NCBI RefSeq assembly: GCF_900108505.1
Contig: NZ_FNWU01000002.1
Span: 300,455 to 364,454, forward strand
DNA: 64,000 bases
From: Halopenitus malekzadehii
GTDB lineage: Archaea; Halobacteriota; Halobacteria; Halobacteriales; Haloferacaceae
Direction: 5' to 3'
Shown: positions 1 to 8,486 of the stretch, in pieces
Position numbering within the stretch: position 1 is the stretch's first letter
Layout of the letters: the number at the start of each line of letters is the position of its first letter
Position numbers and translations under genes: made by a program
Notes under the pieces: generated by a model
The model's input: only the letters and a program-made list of their open reading frames with translations
Told to the model about the DNA's origin: nothing
Databases searched by the model: none

Positions 1-58
1 GTGAGAAACAGTGTCTCTGTCACACTCGTCGTTCGGCGGCAAGCGATAAAACGGTTAT

Positions 59-133
59 CGAGATTCGAGATTCGAGATTCGAGATTCGAGATTCGAGATT
101 CGAGATTCGAGATTCGAGATTCGAGATTCGAGA
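59..133. repeat. 7-bp tandem repeat array (cgagatt)
   Basis: Ten perfect consecutive copies of the 7-mer CGAGATT run from 59 to 128, followed by a partial copy. The array lies just beyond the 3' end of the small membrane protein gene at 154-426. A 7-nt period shifts frame with each copy, and the open frame across it reads as a repeated junk peptide, so a coding role is unlikely. It looks like a slippage-prone microsatellite. Confidence 0.95.
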
Positions 134-153
134 CCGAGCGATCGTGGACGACC

Positions 154-426
154 TCAGTCCGCGTTCTGTGCGGACATCCCGGAGTTACCTGTGGGCGTCC
201 GTGCGGCGTGATCGACGCCGGCGGCGCCGCGACCGTCCCGGTCGATGGAGGGCGTCTCGGGGACTGGACCCTTCACGAACATCGCGTGGCCCATCAACCC
301 GATCGCGACCGTCGCGCCGGCGGGAACCGCCGACACCACGGGGAGGCCCACGAGGGTCAACGCGAGAGTGATCCCGATAAGCGTCGCGGGGATGAGGCCG
401 AGGATGTAGTCGTAGTATCCAGACAT
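154..426 (-). CDS. small haloarchaeal membrane protein, function unknown
   Basis: This 90-residue protein starts with a tyrosine-rich segment (MSGYYDYILG) and has two hydrophobic stretches, about residues 8-32 and 34-52, separated by a short turn, so it is probably a two-helix membrane hairpin. The C-terminal 35 residues are polar. The start at 426 has a good TATA-like element (gtatataa on the plus strand, 453-460) at the distance expected for a nearly leaderless transcript, which supports both the strand and the start. Size and topology match small haloarchaeal membrane proteins, but I do not recognise a named family. The 3' end abuts the 7-bp tandem repeat. Confidence 0.75.
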   Translation of the reverse strand: MSGYYDYILGLIPATLIGITLALTLVGLPVVSAVPAGATVAIGLMGHAMFVKGPVPETPSIDRDGRGAAGVDHAARTPTGNSGMSAQNAD

Positions 427-447
427 AATACATCAGATGGTACGTGA

Positions 448-462
448 AATGGGTATATAATT
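448..462 (-). promoter_or_regulatory. TATA-like promoter for the 154-426 gene
   Basis: The plus-strand sequence gggtatataattg centres about 29 nt upstream of the ATG at 426. It sits in a short AT-rich patch that contrasts with the GC-rich surroundings, as expected of a haloarchaeal promoter. Confidence 0.6.
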
Positions 463-610
463 GTTTCCCGTGACACCTATATCACAGCTGTATTGTATTT
501 TTATACTATTCTCATAACTTATGAGATCGCCGCGACGGACGGCGACCGCGATCGACGACCACGGCCGTGGATCGGTGCGATAAACAGTCCCCGCCACGGA
601 GCTACCGGGC

Positions 611-1996
611 GTGAACCGCAACGATCGATCCATCACCGCCGTCGTGGTGCTGGGACACGGGATGGTCCACACCTACGAGCTCGCGATCCCGATCTTCGTC
701 ACGATCTGGCTGACGAAATTCTCGGTCATCGACCTCGGCGTGGTGACCCTCGAGGTGACGACCGCGACCCTCGGCGTCGTGGTGACGATCGGCTACGGCC
801 TGTTCGGGCTCGGCGCGCTTCCGGGTGGAATCCTGGTCGACCGCATCGGATCCCGGCGGCTCATCACGTGGTGTCTGGTCGGGATGGGCGTCTCCTTCGG
901 CCTGCTCGCGCTCGCTCCAAGCGTGGTGGTGATCACGCTGGCGCTCGTCGTGTGGGGACTCGCCGCCTCGGTGTATCACCCCGCCGGCCTCTCGCTCATC
1001 TCGAAGGGGATCGAGGAGCGCGGCACCGGCTTCGCGTATCACGGCATCGCCGGCAACCTCGGTATCGGTCTCGGGCCCCTCATCGCGGCCACGCTGCTTT
1101 TGGTCCTCGACTGGCGCGTCGTCGCGGGGGTCCTCGCGATCCCGGCGCTGTTCGCGGCGGTATACGCCTTCCGGGCGAACATCGATCCGGCGGCTGCCGT
1201 CGAAACGGACGGAAGCGACGGCGCGGGCGACGCGACGGACGACGACGAAGCGGGCGACGGTACCGAGGACGGCGGCGCGGACGACGCGACGGACGACGAC
1301 GCCGCGGCGACCGCCGGCGTCGAGTCGCTTGCGGCGTTCCGGTCGGAGTCACGCGCGCTGTTCGCGGGGAGCTTCGCACTCGTCTTCCTGGTCGTGATGT
1401 GTTCGGGACTCTACTACCGTGGCTTCCTCACGTTCCTCCCGGAGCTGCTCGGACGTCTCGAGGGGTTCGAACCGATCGCGGTCGCGTCGCTGCTCCCCGA
1501 GACCCTCCACGGTCCGCTGGGGATCGACCCGAGCGACGGGAACACGCTCGCGCCGAGCGACTACTTCTACTCCGGGCTGTTGCTGGTCGGCGTGATCGGC
1601 CAGTACGTCGGCGGCAAGTTGACGGACCGCCTGCCGGTGGAATACGGGATCGCGGTCGGATTCGGCGGCCTCACGGTGCTTGCGCTCGTCTTCCTTCCAG
1701 CGGCCGGGATGGGACTCGTGCCGCTTGCGATCGTCGGGGCGTTGATGGGCGTGTTCCTCTTCGTCGTCCAGCCGCTGTATCAAGCGACCGTCGCGGAGTA
1801 CACGCCCGCCGGCACGCGCGGGCTCTCGTACGGCTACACGTATCTCGGCGTCTTCGGCGTCGGGGCGCTCGGCGGCGCGATCGCAGGGACCATCCTCGAG
1901 TACGCCACCGAACCGACGCTGTTCATCGTCCTCGCCGGATTCGCGGCCGTCGCGTCGATCACCGGGATCGTCCTCGGTCGTCGAAACGCGGCGTAG
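611..1996 (+). CDS. major facilitator superfamily transporter
   Basis: This 461-residue protein is a twelve-helix MFS permease. It has two six-helix halves, with an MFS motif-A-like segment after helix 2 (GGILVDRIGSRR) and a related one in the second half (GGKLTDRLPVEYG). The central cytoplasmic loop, about residues 197-245, is an unusually long stretch rich in Asp, Gly and Ala, common as a haloarchaeal insertion. The GTG at 611 is chosen because a TATA-like gataaac lies about 27 nt upstream and because the hydrophobic core starts right after it. A second AT-rich element (tttttatac near 498-506) could give a longer leader. The substrate cannot be inferred; the gene stands alone. Confidence 0.85.
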   Translation: MNRNDRSITAVVVLGHGMVHTYELAIPIFVTIWLTKFSVIDLGVVTLEVTTATLGVVVTIGYGLFGLGALPGGILVDRIGSRRLITWCLVGMGVSFGLLALAPSVVVITLALVVWGLAASVYHPAGLSLISKGIEERGTGFAYHGIAGNLGIGLGPLIAATLLLVLDWRVVAGVLAIPALFAAVYAFRANIDPAAAVETDGSDGAGDATDDDEAGDGTEDGGADDATDDDAAATAGVESLAAFRSESRALFAGSFALVFLVVMCSGLYYRGFLTFLPELLGRLEGFEPIAVASLLPETLHGPLGIDPSDGNTLAPSDYFYSGLLLVGVIGQYVGGKLTDRLPVEYGIAVGFGGLTVLALVFLPAAGMGLVPLAIVGALMGVFLFVVQPLYQATVAEYTPAGTRGLSYGYTYLGVFGVGALGGAIAGTILEYATEPTLFIVLAGFAAVASITGIVLGRRNAA

Positions 1997-2036
1997 CGCG
2001 GCCCCCACGCGACGACGGCGGAGCAGTCCGTCGTCG

Positions 2037-3188
2037 TCAGCCCTCGTACCCCGCGTACTCCATCAGGTCGGCGAAGATGTCGGTATCCATCGCGTCGCGG
2101 TAGACGATCGCCGAGAGCATCCCGCCGGGATAGACGCTCCCGTTCATCACGTGGTCGACCTTGTGACAGTGCATCGGGTAGATCCCGGGATCGGCGTCCG
2201 CCGTGAACTCGACGGTGTGTCGCTCCGCCGGCGCGACGTTACAGACGTCCATCTCGTGGCGCGCGGCCTCCGGGATCGTGCCGCCGTCCTTCTCGGTCCG
2301 CGTGAACCGGTGGTTGTGGATGTGCAGCGGGTGGCTCATGTAGCCGGCGTTGACCCAGTGGAGCCGGACCGTGTCGCCGTGGTCGACGATCATCGGCGAA
2401 CCGTCCTCGGGGTGGAACGTTCGGGGAGCGACCTTGCCGTTGACCGTAAAGACGTCGGGGTTTCGGTTTCGCGGGCTGTAGGAGACGTCCTCGCCGGCCA
2501 TCATCCGGTTGAGCCGGGAGTCCCAGTCCTTCACCGTCATGAAGTACTCCCGGTCGGCCGGCTCGTAGCCCGCCGGATCGACGCGGAAGACCCCGTACAT
2601 TCCCATGTCGATGTGCCGCTGGGTCTGGAAGTGGCAGTGGTAGAAGTGCGTGCCGGGGACGTTGGCCGGGATCTCGTAGGTGTGCGTCTCGCCAGGTGCG
2701 ACCGTGACCCCCGTCGTCGTCGGGACGCCGTCGTCCTTCCAGGCCTTCTGCGAGCCGTGGAAGTGGATCGTGTGGGGTAGGTGGCCGTCGGTGTTGTCGA
2801 GGGTGACCTCGATGTCCTCGCCCTCCGTCGTCCGGATGATCGGCCCCGGCACGCTCGGGTCGCCGTCGTCAGCCTGAAACGCCCACACGCGGGGCAGCTC
2901 GACGGGGCCGCCCATCGAGTCGAGCGGGTGTGCGGCGTGGACCGCCGGCTGGGTCGACAGCGTCACCGAGCCGCCCTGCTCGTCGACGTCGACGACCTCG
3001 GGCGGGCTCGTCCGCGGCAGCGACTCCTCGGACGTCTGTGCCGGCGTCGAGTCGGTCACCGCCTTCGCGCCGCCGCCGTTCGAGGGCGCCTGACAGCCCG
3101 CCAGCAGCGCGGATCCGACGCCGCCGGTCGCAGCCAGGAATTCGCGTCGCGACACGTCCGATCCGGGGGCACCGATGCGGTCGTTCAT
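2037..3188 (-). CDS. two-domain multicopper oxidase, Tat-exported lipoprotein
   Basis: A 383-residue secreted copper oxidase. The N-terminus has a twin-arginine motif (SRREFLAATGG, residues 13-23) and a lipobox ending in Cys32 (LLAGC), so it is probably exported folded and lipid-anchored. Two cupredoxin domains follow. Domain 1 carries H139xxH142xH144, then H184-C185-H186, H192 and M197. Domain 2 carries H286xxH289xH291, then H340-C341-H342 and H346. Paired HxxHxH and HCH motifs are the signature of multicopper oxidases. The Cys plus downstream His in both domains suggests a type 1 copper in each, with trinuclear sites at the domain interface of a trimer. The ATG at 3188 is chosen because the signal peptide begins there and a TATA element lies 27 nt upstream. 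NirK-type nitrite reductase is the alternative, but NirK lacks the second-domain HCH. Confidence 0.88.
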   Translation of the reverse strand: MNDRIGAPGSDVSRREFLAATGGVGSALLAGCQAPSNGGGAKAVTDSTPAQTSEESLPRTSPPEVVDVDEQGGSVTLSTQPAVHAAHPLDSMGGPVELPRVWAFQADDGDPSVPGPIIRTTEGEDIEVTLDNTDGHLPHTIHFHGSQKAWKDDGVPTTTGVTVAPGETHTYEIPANVPGTHFYHCHFQTQRHIDMGMYGVFRVDPAGYEPADREYFMTVKDWDSRLNRMMAGEDVSYSPRNRNPDVFTVNGKVAPRTFHPEDGSPMIVDHGDTVRLHWVNAGYMSHPLHIHNHRFTRTEKDGGTIPEAARHEMDVCNVAPAERHTVEFTADADPGIYPMHCHKVDHVMNGSVYPGGMLSAIVYRDAMDTDIFADLMEYAGYEG

Positions 3189-3208
3189 CACGAGTGGAAC
3201 GAAGAGAC

Positions 3209-3222
3209 CGTCATAAATAGGG
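3209..3222 (-). promoter_or_regulatory. TATA-like promoter of the multicopper oxidase gene
   Basis: The plus-strand motif tcataaatag (3211-3220) is 27 nt upstream of the ATG at 3188 and implies a leaderless mRNA. The remaining gap up to 3452 contains no recognisable gene. Confidence 0.6.
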
Positions 3223-3452
3223 GGAAAGCAGGTTCCCGACCCGCGAGAAGGGCGGCGAACGTATTCGACCGGATCCACATAAAGAACGGAACGTGTTCGA
3301 CGTCGCCTTTATGTATCAATGCGGAACAACCGACACGACCGTCCACGTGACGACTCCGGTCGACGGAACCCGATCGTCGTGACCGGTCCCGAGCCGAACG
3401 TGGAACCCACACCGCGGATCGACGTCGATCTCGGGTCCGGCGAGTCGCACCG

Positions 3453-3866
3453 TCACCTGACCTTGAAGTAGAGGGTCCGCCAGACGGCGAGCGCGACCGC
3501 ACCGGTCACGACCATCACGACCACGAAGATCGCCTGCACGCCGCCGTGGAAAAACGGGGTCGCTCGGAGCCCGAGCCCGATCAGCGCGGCGGGCACCCAC
3601 GACCGAACGACGAGCGGAACCGACGCCTTCGCTGACTCGATGGCACCCGGCGAGTACGCGCCGATCAGCGGCGCCACGAGCACCCACCCGATCAGGAAGG
3701 GTGCGTAGATCCCGAGCAGATACAGCGGGTTCTCGATCAGGAAGTCGGTCGGATTGTGCTGGTTCGCGCCGATCGTCAACACGATCACGATCGCGACGAT
3801 ATCGCCCACGGCCAGGGGGATCGCCGCCCGGTCCAGGCGGGTCTCGAGGAACGTTTCGACGTCCAT
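3453..3866 (-). CDS. DUF3054 family membrane protein
   Basis: A 137-residue integral membrane protein with four hydrophobic segments, about residues 15-33, 47-66, 84-101 and 107-130. The pattern of an N-terminal amphipathic stretch, a GANQHNPTDF-like loop after helix 1 and a GAYSPGA loop before helix 3 fits the DUF3054 family of haloarchaea and actinobacteria, whose function is unknown. It is transcribed in the same direction as the methyltransferase upstream, but 152 nt with a 27-bp tandem repeat separate them, so it probably has its own promoter. The family assignment is from memory of the pattern, not a search. Confidence 0.75.
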   Translation of the reverse strand: MDVETFLETRLDRAAIPLAVGDIVAIVIVLTIGANQHNPTDFLIENPLYLLGIYAPFLIGWVLVAPLIGAYSPGAIESAKASVPLVVRSWVPAALIGLGLRATPFFHGGVQAIFVVVMVVTGAVALAVWRTLYFKVR

Positions 3867-3950
3867 ACCCTCGATCCGGACGGGGGGCCCTTGGGTCGTG
3901 CGGATCGTCGTCGCGGATCCCCCCGTGCGGATCGTCGCCGAACGAATCTC

Positions 3951-4019
3951 GCCGCAGCGGTCGACGTACGCGGCCCCGCCGCAGCGGTCGACGTACGCAG
4001 CCCCGCCGCAGCGGTCGCT
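3951..4019. repeat. 27-bp tandem repeat
   Basis: Two nearly identical 27-nt units beginning gccgcagcggtcgacgtacg (3951-3977 and 3978-4004, one mismatch) are followed by a truncated third copy that ends at the methyltransferase stop codon. They lie in the gap before the DUF3054 gene. They could be a replication-slippage duplication that also supplied the end of the methyltransferase frame. Confidence 0.9.
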
Positions 4020-4624
4020 CAGCGGTCGGCGTCACCGCGCTCCGGAACTTGCCCGACGACAGTGTAGGTGAATCCCCGGTCGAGAACGGTCGCGTCGAAC
4101 CCGGTCGTCTCGAGATCGCTGCGGAGGTCGTCGGGCTCGAGGAACGTCGAGTCCATCCCGATCGCTCGTTCCCCGACCGCCAGGACGCGCCCAAGCGGGT
4201 GGGACGGATCGAACTCGCGAACCACGACGACGCCGCCGGGACGTATCGCCCGAGATAGTTCCGTGAACGCTCCGGGCACGTCGGGGAAATGGTGGAGCGC
4301 GTCGACGATCACGGCCGCGTCAACCGCGTTCGAGTGGACCGGGAGCCGCGCCGCATCGCCGCGAACGGCGCCGAACCCGCGGTCCTGAGCCCGTGTGAGC
4401 ATCCCGGCGCTCGCGTCGACCACGACCGGTCCGTCGGCGTCCAGGCCGGCGGGCAGCGCTGCGGACGCGCGTCCCGAGCCGCCCCCGACGTCGATCACGC
4501 GTCGAACCGGCCCGGTCGCGACCGCAAGCGCGTCCGCGAGGACGTCCGGATCGGCGCCGGGCATCAGAATATCGTACAGCGGGGCAACGAGGTCGAAAAA
4601 GTTGACGTCGCCGGGGCCGAACAT
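4019..4624 (-). CDS. class I SAM-dependent methyltransferase
   Basis: A 201-residue Rossmann-fold methyltransferase of the Methyltransf_11 type. The SAM-binding glycine motif is VIDVGGGSGRAS near residues 42-53, followed by the acidic residue of motif II (VVDAS). Further on are the motif III region GDAARLP and the ALHHFPD motif typical of this class. The substrate is not predictable. The gene lies 6 nt downstream of the acetyltransferase at 4631-5101, so the two are probably cotranscribed. The last codons overlap the 27-bp tandem repeat, so the C-terminus may vary between strains. Confidence 0.85.
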   Translation of the reverse strand: MFGPGDVNFFDLVAPLYDILMPGADPDVLADALAVATGPVRRVIDVGGGSGRASAALPAGLDADGPVVVDASAGMLTRAQDRGFGAVRGDAARLPVHSNAVDAAVIVDALHHFPDVPGAFTELSRAIRPGGVVVVREFDPSHPLGRVLAVGERAIGMDSTFLEPDDLRSDLETTGFDATVLDRGFTYTVVGQVPERGDADR

Positions 4625-4630
4625 CGGCGG

Positions 4631-5101
4631 TTAAGAGAGGCGTTCGACCGGAGCAACGAAGACGATCTCCGTCCCGGCCGGTCCCTCCCGACTCGTCTTG
4701 TGGTTGAACCCGTTCGCCCGGTAGAACTCCCGGCTCGTCGGGTCGTCGTGTGGAACCGTCGTGCGGATCGCTTCCACCCCGTCACGGGCCAGCGAGCGCG
4801 CGACGTTGCCGAGCAAGGTCGTTTCGACGTCGTCGGTCGCGTGGTCCGGATGGACCCACAGCGCGAGCAACTCGGCCTCGGATCCGTCGGCATCCGGATG
4901 GGCGAGCGCCACGCCGATCGGCTTGCCGTCCGATTCGACGAGGAACGAACAGTCGGCCGTCGCCGCGGCCTCACGAACCCCCGCCGCGGAGACGTCGAGC
5001 ATCGGTGCACCGAAATCGTCGAACACGGCTGTCTCGCCCGCTCGCGAAACCGCCGCCCGTAGTGCCTCGGCATCGCCGGGACACGCCGGTCGGACGTGCA
5101 T
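4631..5101 (-). CDS. GNAT family N-acetyltransferase
   Basis: About 156 residues with the GNAT fold: an N-terminal MHVRPACPGD start, a central strand carrying a hydrophobic segment and WVHPD, and a C-terminal signature SREFYRANGF that is characteristic of acetyl-CoA-binding GNAT proteins. The usual (Q/R)xxGx(G/A) loop is not obvious, replaced by DHATDDVETTLLGN, so it is a divergent member. An in-frame ATG at 5113 is an alternative start. I prefer 5101 because the TATA-like gaatatctt near 5131-5138 then has the usual spacing. It probably forms an operon with the methyltransferase. Confidence 0.78.
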   Translation of the reverse strand: MHVRPACPGDAEALRAAVSRAGETAVFDDFGAPMLDVSAAGVREAAATADCSFLVESDGKPIGVALAHPDADGSEAELLALWVHPDHATDDVETTLLGNVARSLARDGVEAIRTTVPHDDPTSREFYRANGFNHKTSREGPAGTEIVFVAPVERLS

Positions 5102-5181
5102 CGTACTGATCATCACGGCCGACGACTTCGAATATCTTTCGGAGGGTCGGTCGTCCGGATCGTCCGGATGGATCCGGCTCT

Positions 5182-8100
5182 TCAGACGCGGTCGATCCCG
5201 ATCGTGACGGCGATGCCCTCGACGTCCCACTCCTCGTGGGCGTCGGTCGCGGCGTCGGGATCGTCGAGCCACTCGGTCGCACGGGTCTCCTCGGCGATGA
5301 GGTCGCGGTGCTCGTCGACCAGGTCGGCGACGCGGTCGTCGTCGATCGTGACGCCGAGCCGGATGCTCGCGTCGACGTCGAGGTCGAGGTCCTTGCGCAT
5401 CTCCTGGACGCGGCGGATGACGTCGCGGGCGTATCCCTCGGCCTCGATGTCGTCGGTGAGCGTCGTGTCGACGTAGACCGTGCCGTCCGCGAACGGGGCC
5501 GCGCTCACGCCCGCCGGCGGAGTGGCCTCGTACTCGACCATCTCCGGCTCGAGGTCGATCGGCTCGCCGTCCACGGTGACGTCGCCGTTCTCGACCGCGG
5601 AACGGGACGCGCCCTCGACGGCAGTCATCACCTCCTGCGCCTGGCCGCCGAAGGCGGGCCCGATCTCGGCCATCTCCGGCTGTGCGAGCTCCTCGAGCTC
5701 CGCGAACCGCTCGGTCACCACGAGCGACCGTGCGTTCACGCGGTCGAGGATCAGGTCCTCGAGCGCCGCGACGGCGTCGGCGACGTCGTCGTCCTCGGTC
5801 TCGACGATTACGCGCGAAACCGGCCAGCGGAGCTTCCGGCCGGCCTGCTGACGCGCCGTCGCGGCCGCCTCCTCCACCTCGCGCATCACGGCGACATCGT
5901 GTTCGAGGTCCGGATCGTGGAGCTCGTCGTCCGCCGTCGGGAACGGAAGCGCGTGGACCGTCGTCGCCTCGCCGTCGAGCGTTCGGTACATTCGCTCCGT
6001 GAGGTAGGGCGCGATCGGGGCAAGCATCCGGATCGTCTCGTCGAGGACGGTGGCGATCGTGGCGTACGCGCCGCGTTTGGAGGCCGAGTCCGCCTCCTCC
6101 CACATCCGGTCGCGCACCGCCTTGATGTAGAATCGGGAGACGTCCTGGGTGACGAACTCGATCAGCGCGTTGACGGCGTCGCTGACGCGGTACTGGTCCC
6201 ACGCCTCCGCGACCTCCTGTTCGACCGACTGGAGTCGCGAGAGGATCCACTCGTCGACGAGTTCGAGCTCGCCGTCCTCGAGGGACGCCTCGGCGGGGTC
6301 GTAGTCGTCGAGATCCATGTACGGCAGCGGGAACCGGAACGTGTTCCAGAGGATGTTGAGTTTGCCCTGGATCTCGCCGAGCCCGTCCCACTCGAAGGAG
6401 AGGTCGATCCCCTGCTGGTCGTGGCTCAACAGATACGTCCGGAGGGGGTCGCGGCCGGCGCGCTCGATCGCCTCCTCTGGCGTGACGATGTTGCCGACCG
6501 ACTTCGACATCTTGCGGCCCTCGCTGTCGTTGACGAACCCGTGCATCAACACCTGCTCGTAGGGCGTCTCGCCGAAGGCGGCCGTCGCCATCCCGAGCTG
6601 GGACCAGAACCAGCCGCGGGTCTGGTCGTGCGCCTCGACGATCAGGTCGGCGGGCCACAGCTCCTCGAAGGCCTCGGTCTCGCCGGGGTATCCGATCGTC
6701 GCCCAGGAGGCCACCGAGGAGTCGAGCCAGACGTCGAAGACGTCCTCGACGCGCCGGTAGGTGGTTTCGTCCTCGGTAATCGTGAGGTCGTCGACGGTCG
6801 GCCGGTGGAGATCGACCTCGGTCGGGTCGATCGACTGGTCGACGCGCTCGGCGAGCTCCTCGCGCGTGCCGACCACGATCATCTCCTCGTCGAAGGACTC
6901 GGGGTCGGCGTCCTCTGGCACCCAGATCGGGATCGGGATGCCCCAGTAGCGCTGCCGGGAGACGTTCCAGTCCGGCGCGTCCTCGATGAAGTCCCGGAAC
7001 CGCTGGTCGCGGGCCCAACTCGGGAACCACTCCGAGTCGGTCATGTTCTCGAGGAGGTCGTCCTTGACGTCGGTGATCGAGATGAACCACTGGTCGGTGA
7101 CGAGCTGGATGATCCCCGTGTCACACCGCCAGCAGTGGCCGTAGCTGTGCTCGACCGTGCCGTGGGCGAGCATTCGACCGTCCTCGATCAGGTCCGCGAT
7201 GATGTCGTCGTTCGCGTCGCGGACGAACTGCCCAGCGTACTCCCCCGCGGCGCCGGTGAACTCGCCGTTCGGCTCGACCGGGCAGGCGATCTCCAACCCG
7301 AGCTCGCGGCCGCGCTCGAAGTCGACCTCACCGTGGCCGGGCGCGGAGTGGACGAGACCGGTTCGGTCCGCCTCCACGTAGTCGGCGGCATATACCTGCC
7401 CGGCGCCCTCGAAGTCGGGATACTCGGCGAGGTGGTCCGCGAGCGGGTGGTCGTACGCCCAGCCGACGAGCTCGGCACCCGACAGCTCCGCCTCGATCTC
7501 GTAGTCGTCGTAGCGGCCCTGCGTGAGGACGTCCTCGACGCAGTCGGCGGCGACGTACAGCAGGTCCTCGCTCGCCGCCTCGCCCCCGTCGCCGTCCGTG
7601 GTCGCGCGGACCGCGTTGTAGGTGAGCTCCTCGTCGACCGCGACGAAGGTGTTCGCGGGGATCGTCCACGGCGTCGTCGTCCAGATGACGAGGCTCCCCT
7701 CACGACCGCTCAGGGGGAATTTTACGTAGATGGACGGGTCCTCGACGTCCTCGTACTCGACCTCGTTGTTCGCGAGGCCGGTCTCACACCGGGGACACTG
7801 CGAAATCGACCGCTTGCCGCGCTCGACGAGGCCGCGGTCGGCGACCTCCGAGAACGCCCACCAGGCGGACTCCATATACTCCGGATCGATCGTCTTGTAG
7901 GGGTCGTCCCAGTCCATCCACGCGCCGATGGACTTGAAGTCCTCGTCCATCGCCTCGCGGTTGGACTCGGCAAACTCCATACACTCCTCGATGAACGCCT
8001 CCATCCCGTATTCCTCGATCTCGGTCTTGGAGTCGAACCCGAGCTTCTCCTCGACTTTCACCTCGATCGGGAGCCCGTGCATGTCGTACCCCGGCCGGTC

Positions 8101-8337
8101 AGTCACCCGATGGCCGGTCATCCGCTTGTACCGGATGATCGCGTCCTTCAGCGTCTTGTTCCAGGCGGTTCCGAGGTGCATCTGCCCCGAGGTGTACGGC
8201 GGGCCGTCGACGAAGAAGAACGGCGGATCGTCGGCGTGGGCCTCCGTTGCCGCCTCGTAGGCGTCGGCGTCGTCCCAGTACGACTCGACCGTGGACTCGA
8301 CGTCCGCGGGAGTATACTGGTCGTCGATCTGCTCCAT
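5182..8337 (-). CDS. ileS: isoleucyl-tRNA synthetase
   Basis: A 1051-residue class I aminoacyl-tRNA synthetase that charges tRNA-Ile in the cytoplasm. The HIGH-type motif is HLGT at residues 54-57, preceded by FFVDGPPYTSGQM, which is diagnostic of IleRS. KMSKS lies near residues 608-612. Between them are the CP1 editing insertion and CPRCETGLANNEVEYED, an archaeal/eukaryal feature. The C-terminal part contains an anticodon-binding domain and a long acidic tail. Length matches archaeal IleRS. The open frame extends further upstream, but ATG 8337 is 25 nt from a TATA element and starts the conserved MEQIDDQYTP segment, so longer starts are rejected. Confidence 0.97.
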   Translation of the reverse strand: MEQIDDQYTPADVESTVESYWDDADAYEAATEAHADDPPFFFVDGPPYTSGQMHLGTAWNKTLKDAIIRYKRMTGHRVTDRPGYDMHGLPIEVKVEEKLGFDSKTEIEEYGMEAFIEECMEFAESNREAMDEDFKSIGAWMDWDDPYKTIDPEYMESAWWAFSEVADRGLVERGKRSISQCPRCETGLANNEVEYEDVEDPSIYVKFPLSGREGSLVIWTTTPWTIPANTFVAVDEELTYNAVRATTDGDGGEAASEDLLYVAADCVEDVLTQGRYDDYEIEAELSGAELVGWAYDHPLADHLAEYPDFEGAGQVYAADYVEADRTGLVHSAPGHGEVDFERGRELGLEIACPVEPNGEFTGAAGEYAGQFVRDANDDIIADLIEDGRMLAHGTVEHSYGHCWRCDTGIIQLVTDQWFISITDVKDDLLENMTDSEWFPSWARDQRFRDFIEDAPDWNVSRQRYWGIPIPIWVPEDADPESFDEEMIVVGTREELAERVDQSIDPTEVDLHRPTVDDLTITEDETTYRRVEDVFDVWLDSSVASWATIGYPGETEAFEELWPADLIVEAHDQTRGWFWSQLGMATAAFGETPYEQVLMHGFVNDSEGRKMSKSVGNIVTPEEAIERAGRDPLRTYLLSHDQQGIDLSFEWDGLGEIQGKLNILWNTFRFPLPYMDLDDYDPAEASLEDGELELVDEWILSRLQSVEQEVAEAWDQYRVSDAVNALIEFVTQDVSRFYIKAVRDRMWEEADSASKRGAYATIATVLDETIRMLAPIAPYLTERMYRTLDGEATTVHALPFPTADDELHDPDLEHDVAVMREVEEAAATARQQAGRKLRWPVSRVIVETEDDDVADAVAALEDLILDRVNARSLVVTERFAELEELAQPEMAEIGPAFGGQAQEVMTAVEGASRSAVENGDVTVDGEPIDLEPEMVEYEATPPAGVSAAPFADGTVYVDTTLTDDIEAEGYARDVIRRVQEMRKDLDLDVDASIRLGVTIDDDRVADLVDEHRDLIAEETRATEWLDDPDAATDAHEEWDVEGIAVTIGIDRV

Positions 8338-8356
8338 ATCCGAGCGTGTTGGGCCG

Positions 8357-8371
8357 TGTATTTGAATACGA
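8357..8371 (-). promoter_or_regulatory. TATA-like promoter of ileS
   Basis: Plus-strand gtatttgaatacg (8358-8370) is an AT-rich, partly palindromic element centred about 25 nt upstream of the ileS ATG, implying a leaderless transcript. Confidence 0.55.
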
Positions 8372-8403
8372 CGGAGTCGCGGTCCGCGTCGCCGTCGCGG
8401 TCT

Positions 8404-8485
8404 CCACCCCCGCTCACGGGTCGCCGTCGTGGTGCCTGCAGTCCCCACCCCCGTTCACGAGCCGCTGTCGTGGTGCCTGCAGTCC
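8404..8485. repeat. 41-bp imperfect tandem duplication
   Basis: Two adjacent copies of a 41-nt unit (8404-8444 and 8445-8485) share the perfect core gtcgtggtgcctgcagtcc (8426-8444 and 8467-8485); a third copy seems to start and then decay into the cobT stop region. The repeat occupies the gap between cobT and the ileS promoter. Confidence 0.85.
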
Positions 8486-8486
8486 C

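Noticed and set aside
1..447. Open frame on the plus strand with FEIRDSR-type repeats
   Set aside because: It is the translation of the 7-bp microsatellite followed by the antisense of the small membrane protein gene. Composition is arginine- and histidine-rich rather than halophilic.
3951..4019. CRISPR-like array
   Set aside because: The units are directly adjacent without spacers, so it is a simple tandem repeat. No interspaced array exists in the window.
4631..7090. 819-codon minus frame ending in the acetyltransferase
   Set aside because: Only the last 156 codons are a real protein. The rest is an out-of-frame reading of ileS, rich in arginine.
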